DNA of 50,266 nt from Flavobacterium sp. GTDB taxonomy: Bacteria; Bacteroidota; Bacteroidia; Flavobacteriales; Flavobacteriaceae. The notes beneath the pieces were generated by a model. The model searched no databases and had not been told where the DNA came from. It worked only from the letters and a program-made list of their open reading frames with translations. Position 1 is the first letter of the stretch, and every line of letters begins with the position of its first letter. The DNA lies in contig NZ_JANXTI010000032.1 of assembly GCF_025352425.1 (NCBI RefSeq), positions 1 through 50,266 on the forward strand, given 5' to 3'. This document shows positions 17,576-27,090 of this stretch, one piece after another. The translations under genes were made by a program, and so were the position numbers.

Positions 17576-19042
17576 ATGAAAAAAACACATACAATAGATT
17601 TTAGTTCAGACTGGAAATTAGCTCCGGCACCCGAAAGTACTACACATTTTAAACTAAAGGATACGTACGATTTGTTTATCAATGGCAAGTTCGTTGCACC
17701 AAAATCAGGAAAGTATTTCGACACCATAAATCCGGCCAACGAGAAAGTGTTAGCCAAAGTAGCTGAAGCCAATGAAGCCGATATCGATTCTGCAGTAAAA
17801 GCGGCACGAAAAGCATACGATACCGTCTGGTCAAAATTATCAGGGAAAGAACGCGGGAAATACATTTATAGAATCGCAAGGATAATACAAGAACGTGCAA
17901 GGGAATTTGCAGTTGTAGAAACCTTAAACGGCGGAAAGGCAATCCGCGAATCTCGTGACGTCGATGTTCCTTTGGCAGCAGCACATTTCTTTTATTATGC
18001 AGGATGGGCAGATAAGTTGGAATACGCTTTTCCAAACAGAAGGCCACAGGCAATTGGTGTTGCGGGACAAATAATTCCATGGAACTTTCCATTATTAATG
18101 GCTGCCTGGAAAATTGCGCCGGCGTTGGCTGCAGGAAATACTGTAGTCATTAAATCATCGGAAACGACTCCACTAACGGCCTATTTATTGGCAGAAGTTA
18201 TTCAGGAAGCAGGTCTGCCGGCGGGAGTTGTAAATATTGTTTCAGGTGCCGGACTTACAGGCTCACACATCGTAAACCATCCCGATGTTGATAAGATTGC
18301 TTTTACTGGGTCTACAGCTGTGGGTAAAATAATCATGAAAGCAATTGCGGGAACTCCGAAAAAATCCACAATGGAATTGGGAGGAAAAGCCGCCAACATC
18401 ATTTTTGAAGATGCTGCTTTAGACCAGGCAGTGGAAGGAATTGTAAACGGAATCTTCTTCAACCAGGGACATGTCTGCTGTGCAGGTTCGCGTCTTTATG
18501 TTCAGGAATCGGTATTTGATACTGTCGTTCAGAAATTAAAAGACCGAATGAATTCGTTACACGTTGGCGATCCATTGGATAAAAATACTGATATAGGTGC
18601 TATCAACTCCAAAAAACAATTAGACACCATCGCCAAATATATCGAAATAGGAAAAAGCGAAGGTGCCGAAATGTACCAGCCAGCTTGTGACTTACCATCA
18701 AAAGGGTATTGGTGCAGGCCAACGCTTTTCACCAAGGTAAGCCAGTCCAACAGGATTGCTCAGGAAGAAATCTTCGGGCCGGTTCTCGCAATCCAAACTT
18801 TCAGAACGGTTGATGAAGTTATCGAAAAAGCAAACAATACACCATACGGATTATCTGCGGGAGTGTGGACAGATAAAGGTTCAAAAATCTTTAACATGAC
18901 GTCACAAATGCGTGCCGGAGTGGTTTGGGCAAACACCTTTAACAAGTTCGATCCGGCGTCTCCATTTGGAGGTTATAAAGAAAGTGGCCATGGAAGGGAA
19001 GGCGGAATTCCCGGATTGGAAGCGTATTTAAAATTTGAATAA
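17576..19042 (+). CDS. Aldehyde dehydrogenase, catalytic (ALDH16-like first part)
   Basis: NAD(P)-dependent oxidation of an aldehyde to the acid; acetaldehyde from DeoC is the likely substrate. 488 residues with complete ALDH features: PWNFPLLMAAWKIAPALAAGN, FTGSTAVGK (cofactor loop), MELGGKAANI with the general-base Glu, NQGHVCCAGSR with the likely nucleophile Cys301, and EEIFGPVL. It starts 5 bases after deoC and is followed 11 bases later by a second, truncated ALDH-like gene. The order (catalytic domain, then roughly 290-residue non-catalytic domain) matches the two-domain ALDH16 family, here encoded by two genes. Confidence 0.93.
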   Translation: MKKTHTIDFSSDWKLAPAPESTTHFKLKDTYDLFINGKFVAPKSGKYFDTINPANEKVLAKVAEANEADIDSAVKAARKAYDTVWSKLSGKERGKYIYRIARIIQERAREFAVVETLNGGKAIRESRDVDVPLAAAHFFYYAGWADKLEYAFPNRRPQAIGVAGQIIPWNFPLLMAAWKIAPALAAGNTVVIKSSETTPLTAYLLAEVIQEAGLPAGVVNIVSGAGLTGSHIVNHPDVDKIAFTGSTAVGKIIMKAIAGTPKKSTMELGGKAANIIFEDAALDQAVEGIVNGIFFNQGHVCCAGSRLYVQESVFDTVVQKLKDRMNSLHVGDPLDKNTDIGAINSKKQLDTIAKYIEIGKSEGAEMYQPACDLPSKGYWCRPTLFTKVSQSNRIAQEEIFGPVLAIQTFRTVDEVIEKANNTPYGLSAGVWTDKGSKIFNMTSQMRAGVVWANTFNKFDPASPFGGYKESGHGREGGIPGLEAYLKFE

Positions 19043-19053
19043 AAAGTATCATC

Positions 19054-19935
19054 ATGTCAAGAATAGAAGTTTTGAAAACCTATAAAATATATATCGGCGG
19101 AAGTTTTCCAAGAACCGAATCGGGGCGTTATTATCCGCTTGTTGTCAATAAGAAAACGGTGGCTAACATGTGCCTGTCCTCTGTAAAGGATTTTAGGAAT
19201 GCCGTTGTAGCTGCACGGAATGCACAAGGTGGATGGTCACACAAAACAGCTTACAACCGCAATCAGATTCTGTATAGGATTGCAGAAGTTCTCGAAGGAA
19301 GAAAAGCACAGTTTGTTTCTGAATTAGAACTACAAGGAATCCCTAAAGCTAAAGCAGAACAAGAGGTAGATTTGAGCATCGATCGCCTAATTTACTATGC
19401 CGGCTGGTGTGATAAATACACTCAACTATACAGTAGCGTGAATCCTGTTTCGGGAAGTTTTTTTAATTTTTCCGTACCTGAACCAACCGGAGTTGTGGCA
19501 GCTTATGCTCCTCAGCAAAGTGGCTTACTTGGTTTAGTGACACAAATAGCAAGTATCATTTCCGGTGGAAATACTTGCGTGGTTTTGGCATCTGAGCAGT
19601 TGGCATTATGCGCTGTTACCTTTGCAGAAGTTTTGGCAACTTCAGATGTTCCGGGCGGTGTGGTTAATATCCTTACCGGAAATCAAACCGAGTTACTGAC
19701 TCAATTCGCGGCTCATAAAGATGTCAATGCCATTTTGTATTGTGGGAATAATTCAGAAATCATCGCCAAAATTCAGGACTTAGCAATCGAAAACATGAAG
19801 CGTGTAGTTCTTCGTGAAGACAGCGATTATTTTGATGACAAGCACGAATCTCCGCATCTGATTTATGATTTCCAGGAAACCAAAACAACCTGGCATCCAA
19901 TTGAAGTTATTGCTGGTGCTGGTGCAGGATATTAG
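19054..19935 (+). CDS. Truncated, non-catalytic ALDH homologue (ALDH16 C-domain-like)
   Basis: 293 residues that align with only the N-terminal, cofactor-binding half of aldehyde dehydrogenases: YKIYIGGSFPRTESGRYY at the start, a Rossmann-like middle (GVVAAYAPQQSGLLGL, ISGGNTCVV, DVPGGVVNILTG), then an end at GAGAGY. The catalytic Cys and Glu domain is absent. The end is a clean stop, not a frameshift, and the frame is intact. Known ALDH16 proteins carry just such a shortened, inactive second domain, so this is probably a structural partner of the preceding enzyme and not a dead gene. I infer a heteromeric complex. Confidence 0.8.
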   Translation: MSRIEVLKTYKIYIGGSFPRTESGRYYPLVVNKKTVANMCLSSVKDFRNAVVAARNAQGGWSHKTAYNRNQILYRIAEVLEGRKAQFVSELELQGIPKAKAEQEVDLSIDRLIYYAGWCDKYTQLYSSVNPVSGSFFNFSVPEPTGVVAAYAPQQSGLLGLVTQIASIISGGNTCVVLASEQLALCAVTFAEVLATSDVPGGVVNILTGNQTELLTQFAAHKDVNAILYCGNNSEIIAKIQDLAIENMKRVVLREDSDYFDDKHESPHLIYDFQETKTTWHPIEVIAGAGAGY

Positions 19936-20291
19936 GATAAAGTTCAAGATTCTGCCACTATTCTAAATTTTTTTAGTAAAATAATTTTTTAACCATTTTA
20001 CTTATTGTTAAACCATTAAGGGATTAAGAAAATTAAGAAATATAAATCTTAATGAAACTTAATACCTTAAATGGTTTTTTGTGCCTTTTTGTGTTTAATT
20101 ATATTTAAAAATGAAGACTTTTACCTATTTAACAAGGATATTATGGATTTATGGGTAGGCAAATTATTAAAAATGAAAACAAACTACCTTTTTTAACAAA
20201 AAATATGAAAGATTATTTTTTTTATACCGAATAATTAATCAAATTAGCTATCCTAAAATTTTCAATTTAACAAAAAACAATAGCGATTTCA
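19936..20291. other. Intergenic region with dispersed repeat, before the pyrimidine cluster
   Basis: The 356-base AT-rich gap between the ALDH pair and the MMSDH gene contains repeat copy 2 at 20007-20080. The rest is AT-rich, and I see no ORF and no clear consensus promoter. It probably separates two transcription units. Confidence 0.5.
20007..20080. repeat. Dispersed TTAAG/CTTAAT intergenic repeat, copy 2
   Basis: TTAAACCATTAAGGGATTAAG on one side and CTTAATACCTTAAATGGTTT on the other are near-inverted arms with an AT-rich centre (AAAATTAAGAAATATAAAT). It is the same family as at 132, 23148, 24700 and 28577. Confidence 0.7.
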
Positions 20292-21749
20292 ATGAAATAT
20301 TCAGCAATTCAGAATTACATCGGAGGAAAATTTGTCGATGCCTCAACCTCAAAAACAATGGATGTAATTTCTCCTTTAGACGGGAATTATTTATCTACCG
20401 TTCCATTATCAAGCGCTAAAGATTTAGACGATGCTGTGAAGGCTGCTCAGGCTGCTTTCCCTGCCTGGAGCAAAACACCAATTAAAGAACGGGTTCAGGT
20501 TTTTTTCAGATACAAAACCCTACTGGAAAAAAACCTTAAGGAACTAGCCGAACTATGTAGCGAGGAAAACGGGAAAACCTACGGAGAATCGGTAGCCGAA
20601 ATAGAAAAATGTATTGAACTTACAGAATTTGCCACGTCATTGCCGCAATTAATTACAGGTGAATTATTAGAAGTGAGCCGGGGTGTTGAGTGCCGAACAG
20701 AACATGTTCCGCTTGGCGTTGTAGCCTCAATCGTACCATTCAACTTTCCATCGATGGTGCCAAACTGGACCATCCCGAATGCAATTGCGTTAGGAAACTG
20801 CATGATTATCAAACCTTCTGAAAAAGTGCCACTAAGCTGCGGAAGATTAGCCGAGCTTTTGAAAGAAGCGGGCTTACCTGATGGAGTTTTCAATGTAGTA
20901 CATGGCGATGTAGAAATCGTAAATGCCATTTGTGATCACCCGAAAATTGAAGCAGTTTCGTTTGTTGGTTCGACCAAAGTGGCAAAAATTGTTTACCAAC
21001 GCGCTACTTCAAATTATAAAAGATGTTTATCCCTTGGCGGCGCTAAAAACCACCTAATGGTTTTACCAGATGCTATTCCCGATATGACGGCTCAGAACGT
21101 AGCGGCTTCTATGTCGGGCTGTGCAGGTCAGCGTTGTATGGCAGCTTCAGCAATGGTGGGCGTTGGCGATGTAGATCATATCGTAGCTAAAATTTGCGAC
21201 GAAGCAAGAAAGATAATTCCGGGAGTGAATCTTGGTCCCGTTATTAATAAGGAATCGCAGGAACGTATTGAAAATTATATCTCCCAAGCGGAAAAAGATG
21301 GCGCCAAAGTATTAGTCGACGGACGGAATTTTAAGGTAGCCGGAAAGGAAAAAGGAACGTATGTTGGGCCAACCGTAATCGACTTCGTAACACCTGAAAT
21401 GAGTGTCGCGACAGAAGAAATCTTTGGACCCGTAATTTCCATCATCAGAACCAAAACTGTTGATGAAGCATTGGCTATCGAAAACAAAAATCCATACGGA
21501 AACGCGGCTAGTGTGTTCACCCAAAACGGCGGAATGGCGCGTTACATTATTGACAAAGCGAGTGCCGGAATGATCGGCGTGAACGTTGGTGTGCCGGTGC
21601 CAAGAGAGCCGTTCAGCTTTGGTGGCTGGAACGAAAGTAAATTCGGAGTTGGTGACATCACCGGGAAAAGCTCAATCGAGTTTTGGACAAAATTGAAAAA
21701 AAGCACAATAAAATGGAATGCCGAAGCCGGTGTTAACTGGATGAGCTAA
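20292..21749 (+). CDS. mmsA: CoA-acylating methylmalonate-semialdehyde dehydrogenase
   Basis: Converts malonate semialdehyde or methylmalonate semialdehyde, with NAD and CoA, to acetyl-CoA or propionyl-CoA. 485 residues with MMSDH-specific motifs: YIGGKFVDAS, GVVASIVPFNFPSMVPNW, VSFVGSTKVAKIVY, LGGAKNHLMVLPDA (in place of the ALDH Glu motif), and SGCAGQRCMAAS with the catalytic Cys282. The next genes supply the semialdehyde through transamination of beta-alanine or beta-aminoisobutyrate, so this is the last step of reductive pyrimidine catabolism. It may also serve valine or inositol routes. Confidence 0.92.
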   Translation: MKYSAIQNYIGGKFVDASTSKTMDVISPLDGNYLSTVPLSSAKDLDDAVKAAQAAFPAWSKTPIKERVQVFFRYKTLLEKNLKELAELCSEENGKTYGESVAEIEKCIELTEFATSLPQLITGELLEVSRGVECRTEHVPLGVVASIVPFNFPSMVPNWTIPNAIALGNCMIIKPSEKVPLSCGRLAELLKEAGLPDGVFNVVHGDVEIVNAICDHPKIEAVSFVGSTKVAKIVYQRATSNYKRCLSLGGAKNHLMVLPDAIPDMTAQNVAASMSGCAGQRCMAASAMVGVGDVDHIVAKICDEARKIIPGVNLGPVINKESQERIENYISQAEKDGAKVLVDGRNFKVAGKEKGTYVGPTVIDFVTPEMSVATEEIFGPVISIIRTKTVDEALAIENKNPYGNAASVFTQNGGMARYIIDKASAGMIGVNVGVPVPREPFSFGGWNESKFGVGDITGKSSIEFWTKLKKSTIKWNAEAGVNWMS

Positions 21750-21788
21750 AAAATAGAAAAAAGAGAAAAGAACAAAGAGAAAAGAAAT
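21750..21788 (+). repeat. Purine-rich spacer between mmsA and the aminotransferase gene
   Basis: Nearly all A and G (AAAAAAGAGAAAAGAACAAAG and similar). It resembles the purine tracts at 26177-26207 and 37550-37592. It may be a simple-sequence intergenic element. A ribosome-binding role is possible, but Bacteroidota depend little on Shine-Dalgarno pairing. Confidence 0.45.
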
Positions 21789-23141
21789 ATGATTACGAAA
21801 GAACAAACATTGACCAAAGAGCAAATCATAAGCGACAGCAAAGAGTTTAGTTTATTTTCATGGTCAGCACAGGCGGCAGTGAATCCAATTGCCATTGAAA
21901 GAGCCGAAGGCGTTTATCTATACGATTACGATGGCAACAGGATAATCGATTTTTCATCAGGCTTAATGTCCGTAAATATTGGTCATGGCGACCAACGTGT
22001 TACGGATGCGGTGGTTGAGCAAATGCAAAAAGTGAGCTTTGTAACGCCATCCTGCACGACGGAAGTCAGAGCAAAATTATCGCGTAAGTTAGCAGAAATT
22101 TGCCCCGGCGATTTGAACAAAGCATTCTATACGTTATGCGGAACTTCATCCATTGACAACGCGATAAAATTAGCAAGATTATATACCGGAAGACACAAAA
22201 TCATTGGAAGATACAGAGCCTTCCATGGTGGTTCGATTGGCGGAATGTCAGCCGGTGGCGATCCTAGAAAACTGGCGAACGATTCCCAACAAATGCCAAA
22301 TTCGATTCATATTGATGATCCGTATTATTTCTTTGGAATGAAAAATTTAGACGAAGCTACAAAGTTGAGTTTGAGTTTGGAATATGTGGAAAGAGTAATT
22401 CATCTCGAAGGAAAAGCCAATATTGCAGCCTTTATCTTTGAAGGCGAAAGCGGTTCGTCGGGTTGTTTGCATTATCCAAAAGGATATCTAAAAGGAGTAA
22501 AAGCACTTTGCGAAAAATACGGAATCCTATTCATCGCCGATGAGGTAATGAGCGGTTTTGGCCGCACCGGAAAATGGTTTGGTTTTGAAAACCACGATAT
22601 CGTTCCTGATATGGTATGCATGGCGAAAGGATTGACTTCATCTTATTTACCATTGGGATGTTTAATGGTGACCGACAGAATTGCAGAAAAATTCGAAAAC
22701 ACTCCAATGATGATCGGCCTGACTTATAATGGTCACCCCGTAGCATTGGCAGCGGCTTTGGCAGTAATCAACATCTACGAAAGTGACAGATTGATTGAAA
22801 ACACGCGTGAAATGGCTAAATATCTAGAATCTAGGATTGACCAGATGAGAAGCCAGCATCCAAGCATGGGAGCATTCAGAAACACCGGACTTTTGGGCTG
22901 CCTGGATGTTTTAAAAAATAAAACTACTGGCGAATTAATGGCTCCCTATAACGGAGCTGGAGATGATATGAAAGTATCTAATCAAATCGCCGCCAAAATC
23001 AGGCAGTTAGGAATGTACACCTTTGTGCGTTGGGGTTATATTTTCATCGCTCCGCCATTATGTGTAAACAAAGACCAAATAGATGAAGGTTTAGTAATTA
23101 TAAGCGAAGCCTTAAAAATCTCGGACGAAGCTTTAATTTAA
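21789..23141 (+). CDS. Class III aminotransferase, probable beta-alanine transaminase
   Basis: PLP-dependent omega-aminotransferase, 450 residues. Visible motifs: FSSGLMSVNIGHGD, YRAFHGGSIGGMS, LFIADEVMSGFGRTGKWFG (PLP-ring Asp) and MVCMAKGLTSSYLPLG with the PLP Lys280. Context picks beta-alanine or beta-aminoisobutyrate as amino donor, yielding the (methyl)malonate semialdehyde used by the preceding gene. The acceptor (pyruvate or 2-oxoglutarate) cannot be told from the sequence. It follows mmsA after 39 bases of purine-rich spacer. Confidence 0.88.
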   Translation: MITKEQTLTKEQIISDSKEFSLFSWSAQAAVNPIAIERAEGVYLYDYDGNRIIDFSSGLMSVNIGHGDQRVTDAVVEQMQKVSFVTPSCTTEVRAKLSRKLAEICPGDLNKAFYTLCGTSSIDNAIKLARLYTGRHKIIGRYRAFHGGSIGGMSAGGDPRKLANDSQQMPNSIHIDDPYYFFGMKNLDEATKLSLSLEYVERVIHLEGKANIAAFIFEGESGSSGCLHYPKGYLKGVKALCEKYGILFIADEVMSGFGRTGKWFGFENHDIVPDMVCMAKGLTSSYLPLGCLMVTDRIAEKFENTPMMIGLTYNGHPVALAAALAVINIYESDRLIENTREMAKYLESRIDQMRSQHPSMGAFRNTGLLGCLDVLKNKTTGELMAPYNGAGDDMKVSNQIAAKIRQLGMYTFVRWGYIFIAPPLCVNKDQIDEGLVIISEALKISDEALI

Positions 23142-23147
23142 AAAAAT

Positions 23148-23219
23148 CAAACATTAAGAAATTAAGCGTTTTAAGTAAGACTATGTTTAAAATCCTTAAT
23201 GCCTTAATGGTTTAAAAAA
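23148..23219. repeat. Dispersed TTAAG/CTTAAT intergenic repeat, copy 3
   Basis: AACATTAAGAAATTAAG and CCTTAATGCCTTAATGGTTT form imperfect inverted arms in the gap between the aminotransferase and permease genes. Confidence 0.65.
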
Positions 23220-23248
23220 TCAAACTGTTTTACAATTAACCAAAACCA

Positions 23249-24688
23249 ATGAATACAAATTCGGCTTTGTACAGCGAAGACCTGGCTCCAATTTCGGCTG
23301 AAAAGCGAACCTGGACAACTTGGAATTATGCAGCACTTTGGATAAGCATGAGTTTGTGCATTCCAACGTACATGCTGTCGAGTTCATTGATTGAAGGTGG
23401 AATGAATTGGTGGCAGGCAATACTAACCATATTCTTAGGAAATACAGTTGTTTTAATCCCGATGATTCTAAATGGTCATGCCGGAGCCAAATATGGAATT
23501 CCATTTCCGGTTTTTGCAAGAGCAAGTTTTGGAACGGCTGGAGCTAATATTCCGGCAATGCTTCGGGCGATTGTAGCTTGTGGCTGGTTCGGAATCCAAA
23601 CTTGGATTGGCGGATTTGCGATTTTTCAAATGACACGATTGTGGATTCCATCAATAGAAACTTTACCCCAAATTTTTCCTGATTCCTTCGGATTACAAAC
23701 CGGACCGGCAATATGTTTCATTTTGTTTTGGTTGTTGAACATGTACGTGGTGTATTTGGGCGTAGAGAGCATTCGAAAATTATTGGTTTTCAAGGCAATT
23801 TTTTTACCGGTTGCAGCTTTGGCACTTTTGTTTTGGGCTTTGAGCGCTGCTCATGGTTTGGGACCAATATTAAACACGCCGTCAAAATTTACAAATAGTA
23901 CCGATTTCTTTCATTTCTTTTTTCCGGCTTTGACCGGAATGGTTGGATTTTGGGCAACCTTATCCTTAAATATTCCCGACTTTACACGATACGCAACTTC
24001 TCAAAAAGCACAAATCAAAGGACAGATTTATGGTTTGCCCACATCAATGACGCTGTTTGCATTTGTTGGCGTTGTAGTAACTTCGGCAACCACAATTGTT
24101 TTCGGAACAATGATTTGGGATCCTGTAGTTTTAGCCGGAAAGTTTGATAGCAAATTATTAGTAAGCATTGCTATGATTGCGGTGGCGATTTCCACATTGG
24201 CAACAAATATTGCAGCGAATATTGTAAGCCCGGCGAATGATTTTGCCAATTTATCGCCGTCAAAAATCGACTTCAGAAAAGGCGGATATATTACAGGAAT
24301 AATCGGGATTCTAATCTTTCCATGGAAGTTAATTGCAGATCCAACAGGATATATCTTCACTTGGCTGGTTGGCTATTCAAGTTTGCTTGGACCAGTTGGC
24401 GGAATTATGATTGTCGATTATTATTTCATCCGAAAACAAACATTAGTCGTGGATGATTTATACAACACGAAAGGGATTTATTCCTTTTTAAACGGATTTA
24501 ATTTCTGCGCCATTAGTGCTTTAATTCTTGGAATTTTACCCAATGTGCCCGGATTTTTAATGACGATAAAAGTGGTAGATGCAAATGCTTTTCCACAATG
24601 GTTAACAGGTTTATACAGCTATGCTTGGTTCGTTGGATTCAGTATCAGCGGATTTATTTATTGGATTGCAATGAAGAATAAAGGTTGA
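23249..24688 (+). CDS. NCS1-family nucleobase:cation symporter
   Basis: Inner-membrane permease of 479 residues with about 12 hydrophobic segments. NCS1 features include TWNYAALWISMSLCIPTYML, ASSLIEGG-like SSSLIEGGMNWWQA, GIPFPVFARASFGTAGANIPA, RAIVACGWFGIQTWIGG and SPANDFANLSPSKIDF. Family members import uracil, cytosine, hydantoin or allantoin with H+ or Na+. Placement between the transaminase and dihydropyrimidinase genes suggests uptake of uracil, thymine or dihydropyrimidines. Exact specificity cannot be read from the sequence. Confidence 0.92.
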   Translation: MNTNSALYSEDLAPISAEKRTWTTWNYAALWISMSLCIPTYMLSSSLIEGGMNWWQAILTIFLGNTVVLIPMILNGHAGAKYGIPFPVFARASFGTAGANIPAMLRAIVACGWFGIQTWIGGFAIFQMTRLWIPSIETLPQIFPDSFGLQTGPAICFILFWLLNMYVVYLGVESIRKLLVFKAIFLPVAALALLFWALSAAHGLGPILNTPSKFTNSTDFFHFFFPALTGMVGFWATLSLNIPDFTRYATSQKAQIKGQIYGLPTSMTLFAFVGVVVTSATTIVFGTMIWDPVVLAGKFDSKLLVSIAMIAVAISTLATNIAANIVSPANDFANLSPSKIDFRKGGYITGIIGILIFPWKLIADPTGYIFTWLVGYSSLLGPVGGIMIVDYYFIRKQTLVVDDLYNTKGIYSFLNGFNFCAISALILGILPNVPGFLMTIKVVDANAFPQWLTGLYSYAWFVGFSISGFIYWIAMKNKG

Positions 24689-24699
24689 AAATTTAATTT

Positions 24700-24775
24700 T
24701 TTAACTATTAAGGCATTAAGAAAATTAAGATTTGTATTTTTCTTAATGAACCTTAATTCCTTAATGTTTGAATTT
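24700..24775. repeat. Dispersed TTAAG/CTTAAT intergenic repeat, copy 4
   Basis: TTAACTATTAAGGCATTAAG and CTTAATGAACCTTAATTCC form inverted arms around a TTTGTATTTTT centre in the gap between the permease and dihydropyrimidinase genes. Confidence 0.7.
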
Positions 24776-24793
24776 TAATTAATTTTTTAAAAG

Positions 24794-26176
24794 ATGAGTA
24801 TTTTAATAAAAAATGGAAGAATTATAACAGCTACCGATGATTATGTGGCTGATATTTTTATTGAAGGCGAAACGATTTCAATTATTGGTAAAAACTTAAA
24901 TGTAAAAGCCGATACTGAAATTGATGCGTCCGGTAAATTAGTAATGCCAGGCGGAATCGATCCTCACGTACATTTAGATATGCCGTTTATGGGAACCTAT
25001 TCCAGCGATAATTATGAAACAGGAACGCGTGCCGCGCTTTTTGGTGGAACAACAACGGTTATTGATTTTATACTTCAAACGCAAGGCAAAAGTCTGCAAT
25101 CGGCTTTGAAGGACTGGAAAGGGAGAAGCGATAATAATGCGGTTGGTGACTACAGTTTTCATATGGCAGTAACCGATTTCAATGCCGAAACCAAAAAGGA
25201 AATTCAGCATTTTATTGAAGTGGAAGGAATCACTTCTTTCAAAACATTTATGGCGTATAAAGGAGCATTAATGATTGATGACCGCCAGATGATTGGCCTT
25301 CAGGAAGAGGTCAAAAAACATGGCGGATTAATCAACGTTCACGCTACTAATGGTGACATGATTGATTACCTAATCCAAAAGCACAGGGAAGAAGGGAAAT
25401 TGTCTCCTCTTTATCATTATTTATCACAACCTGAAGTTACTGAAGCGGAAGCCAGTGAGCGTTTTGTAGATATGATAAATTACACAGGCTGTCCGGGTTA
25501 TATCGTTCATCTAACTTGTGAAGGCGCTTTGAATGCAGTTCGTAACGCCACCAGAAGAAACCAGAATTTATTCGTAGAAACCTGTATCCAATATTTGATT
25601 TTGGATGCAAGCTTGTACGAGCAAAATTTTGAAGGAGCCAAATGGGTAATGTCGCCACCACTTCGAGAAAAGAAAGATCAGGAAACACTTTGGGCTGGAT
25701 TGAATCAAGGTTTAGTACAAGTTGTTGCAACCGATCATTGTCCATTTATGTGGGAACAAAAACTAATGGGGAAAGACGATTTCTCCAAGATCCCAAATGG
25801 TCATCCGGCGGTAGAAAACCGAATGGAATTGCTTTTCAGTGAAGGCGTAAACAAAGGAAGAATCACACTGAATAAATATGTAGAGGTTGCTTCAACCAAT
25901 GCTGCAAAAATCTTCGGGATGTTTCCAAAAAAAGGAACAATTGCAATCGGCAGCGATGCCGATATAGTGTTGTTTGATGCCAATGAAAAACATACGCTTT
26001 CAGCAAAAACACATCACATGAATGTTGATTATAGCGGCTACGAAGGCTGGGAAGTAAAAGGAAAAGTAAAAAGCGTTTTACTCCGAGGGCAAGTCGTAAT
26101 CGATAACAACGAATGTAAAGTACAGAAAGGCTACGGCCAGTTTGTAAAACGAAATAAAGTACAAAGCAAGATTTAG
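24794..26176 (+). CDS. hydA: Dihydropyrimidinase (D-hydantoinase)
   Basis: Zinc amidohydrolase opening the ring of 5,6-dihydrouracil or dihydrothymine to N-carbamoyl-beta-amino acids. 460 residues. Metal motif HVHLD (His58, His60), FKTFMAYKG with the predicted carbamylated Lys156, INVHATNGD and VHLTCEGA regions supplying further His ligands, and VVATDHCPF with the metal-binding Asp. Length and motifs fit the dihydropyrimidinase/hydantoinase family better than allantoinase or dihydroorotase. The product feeds the beta-ureidopropionase encoded 31 bases downstream. Confidence 0.93.
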   Translation: MSILIKNGRIITATDDYVADIFIEGETISIIGKNLNVKADTEIDASGKLVMPGGIDPHVHLDMPFMGTYSSDNYETGTRAALFGGTTTVIDFILQTQGKSLQSALKDWKGRSDNNAVGDYSFHMAVTDFNAETKKEIQHFIEVEGITSFKTFMAYKGALMIDDRQMIGLQEEVKKHGGLINVHATNGDMIDYLIQKHREEGKLSPLYHYLSQPEVTEAEASERFVDMINYTGCPGYIVHLTCEGALNAVRNATRRNQNLFVETCIQYLILDASLYEQNFEGAKWVMSPPLREKKDQETLWAGLNQGLVQVVATDHCPFMWEQKLMGKDDFSKIPNGHPAVENRMELLFSEGVNKGRITLNKYVEVASTNAAKIFGMFPKKGTIAIGSDADIVLFDANEKHTLSAKTHHMNVDYSGYEGWEVKGKVKSVLLRGQVVIDNNECKVQKGYGQFVKRNKVQSKI

Positions 26177-26207
26177 AAAAAAGAAAGCAAGAAGCAAGAG
26201 AAAAGAT
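26177..26207 (+). repeat. Purine-rich spacer with GCAAGAAGCAAGA motif
   Basis: The gap between the hydA and nitrilase genes is almost all purine and includes GCAAGAAGCAAGAG at 26187-26200. The same motif recurs at 37555 onward, so it is a dispersed sequence and not chance base composition alone. Confidence 0.5.
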
Positions 26208-27074
26208 ATGTCACGAATAGTAAAATCAGGCTTAATCCAATTGAGTTTGGCCAAAACAGAAGGAGAAGGAACCATTCCCGAAATCATGGAAGCGATGCTG
26301 CAAAAGCACATTCCATATATTGAAGAAGCCGGAAAACAAGGCGTTCAGATTCTTTGTTTCCAGGAAATCTTCAATACGCCCTATTTCTGTCCGGGACAAG
26401 ACAGCGCCTGGTATGCTTCGGCAGAAAGTGTTCCTGGTCCAACTACGGAAAGAATGCAGGTCTATGCCAAAAAATACGACATGGTTATTATTGTTCCGGT
26501 CTACGAAAAAGATCAGGCCGGCGTTTTATACAACACCGCTGCTATCATTGATGCTGACGGAAGTTATTTAGGCAAATACCGAAAAAACCATATTCCACAA
26601 ACAGGTGGTTTTTGGGAAAAATATTTCTTCAAACCGGGGAATTTAGGATATCCAGTCTTTCAAACCAAGTATGCCAAAGTCGGCGTTTATATTTGCTACG
26701 ACAGGCATTTTCCAGATGGTGCAAGATGTCTTGGATTGAATGGTGCTGAAATCGTATACAATCCATCTGCAACAACCGTTGGACAATCCCAAAATTTATG
26801 GAAATTAGAACAACCTGCTCATGCCGTTGCCAATGGCTATTTCATGGGCTGCATTAATCGTGTGGGAATTGAAAAACCTTGGAATCTCGGACGCTTTTAC
26901 GGCAGTTCCTATTTTGTAAATCCTTTAGGCGAAATTTTCGCCTGCGCTTCCGAAGATAAAGACGAACTTTTGGTAGCCGAATTTGATTTGGATTTAATCG
27001 AACAAATCCGTGGCAAATGGCAGTTCTACAGAGATAGAAGACCGGAAACGTATGGCGAAATTACAGCGCCTTAA
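26208..27074 (+). CDS. Nitrilase-superfamily beta-ureidopropionase
   Basis: Hydrolyses N-carbamoyl-beta-alanine or N-carbamoyl-beta-aminoisobutyrate to the beta-amino acid, CO2 and ammonia. 288 residues, the typical single carbon-nitrogen hydrolase domain. The catalytic triad is visible: Glu53 in CFQEIFN, Lys126 in KYRKNHIP and Cys163 in VYICYDRHFPDGAR. The segment FNTPYFCPGQDSAWY is typical of beta-alanine synthases and N-carbamoylputrescine amidases. Context after dihydropyrimidinase favours the pyrimidine role. A second, unrelated candidate for the same step is encoded at 30060. Confidence 0.88.
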   Translation: MSRIVKSGLIQLSLAKTEGEGTIPEIMEAMLQKHIPYIEEAGKQGVQILCFQEIFNTPYFCPGQDSAWYASAESVPGPTTERMQVYAKKYDMVIIVPVYEKDQAGVLYNTAAIIDADGSYLGKYRKNHIPQTGGFWEKYFFKPGNLGYPVFQTKYAKVGVYICYDRHFPDGARCLGLNGAEIVYNPSATTVGQSQNLWKLEQPAHAVANGYFMGCINRVGIEKPWNLGRFYGSSYFVNPLGEIFACASEDKDELLVAEFDLDLIEQIRGKWQFYRDRRPETYGEITAP

Positions 27075-27090
27075 AAAAATAAAATAAACC

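Noticed and set aside
19054..19935. Second ALDH gene as a pseudogene
   Set aside because: The frame is intact with a clean stop, and the length matches the non-catalytic second domain of ALDH16 proteins.
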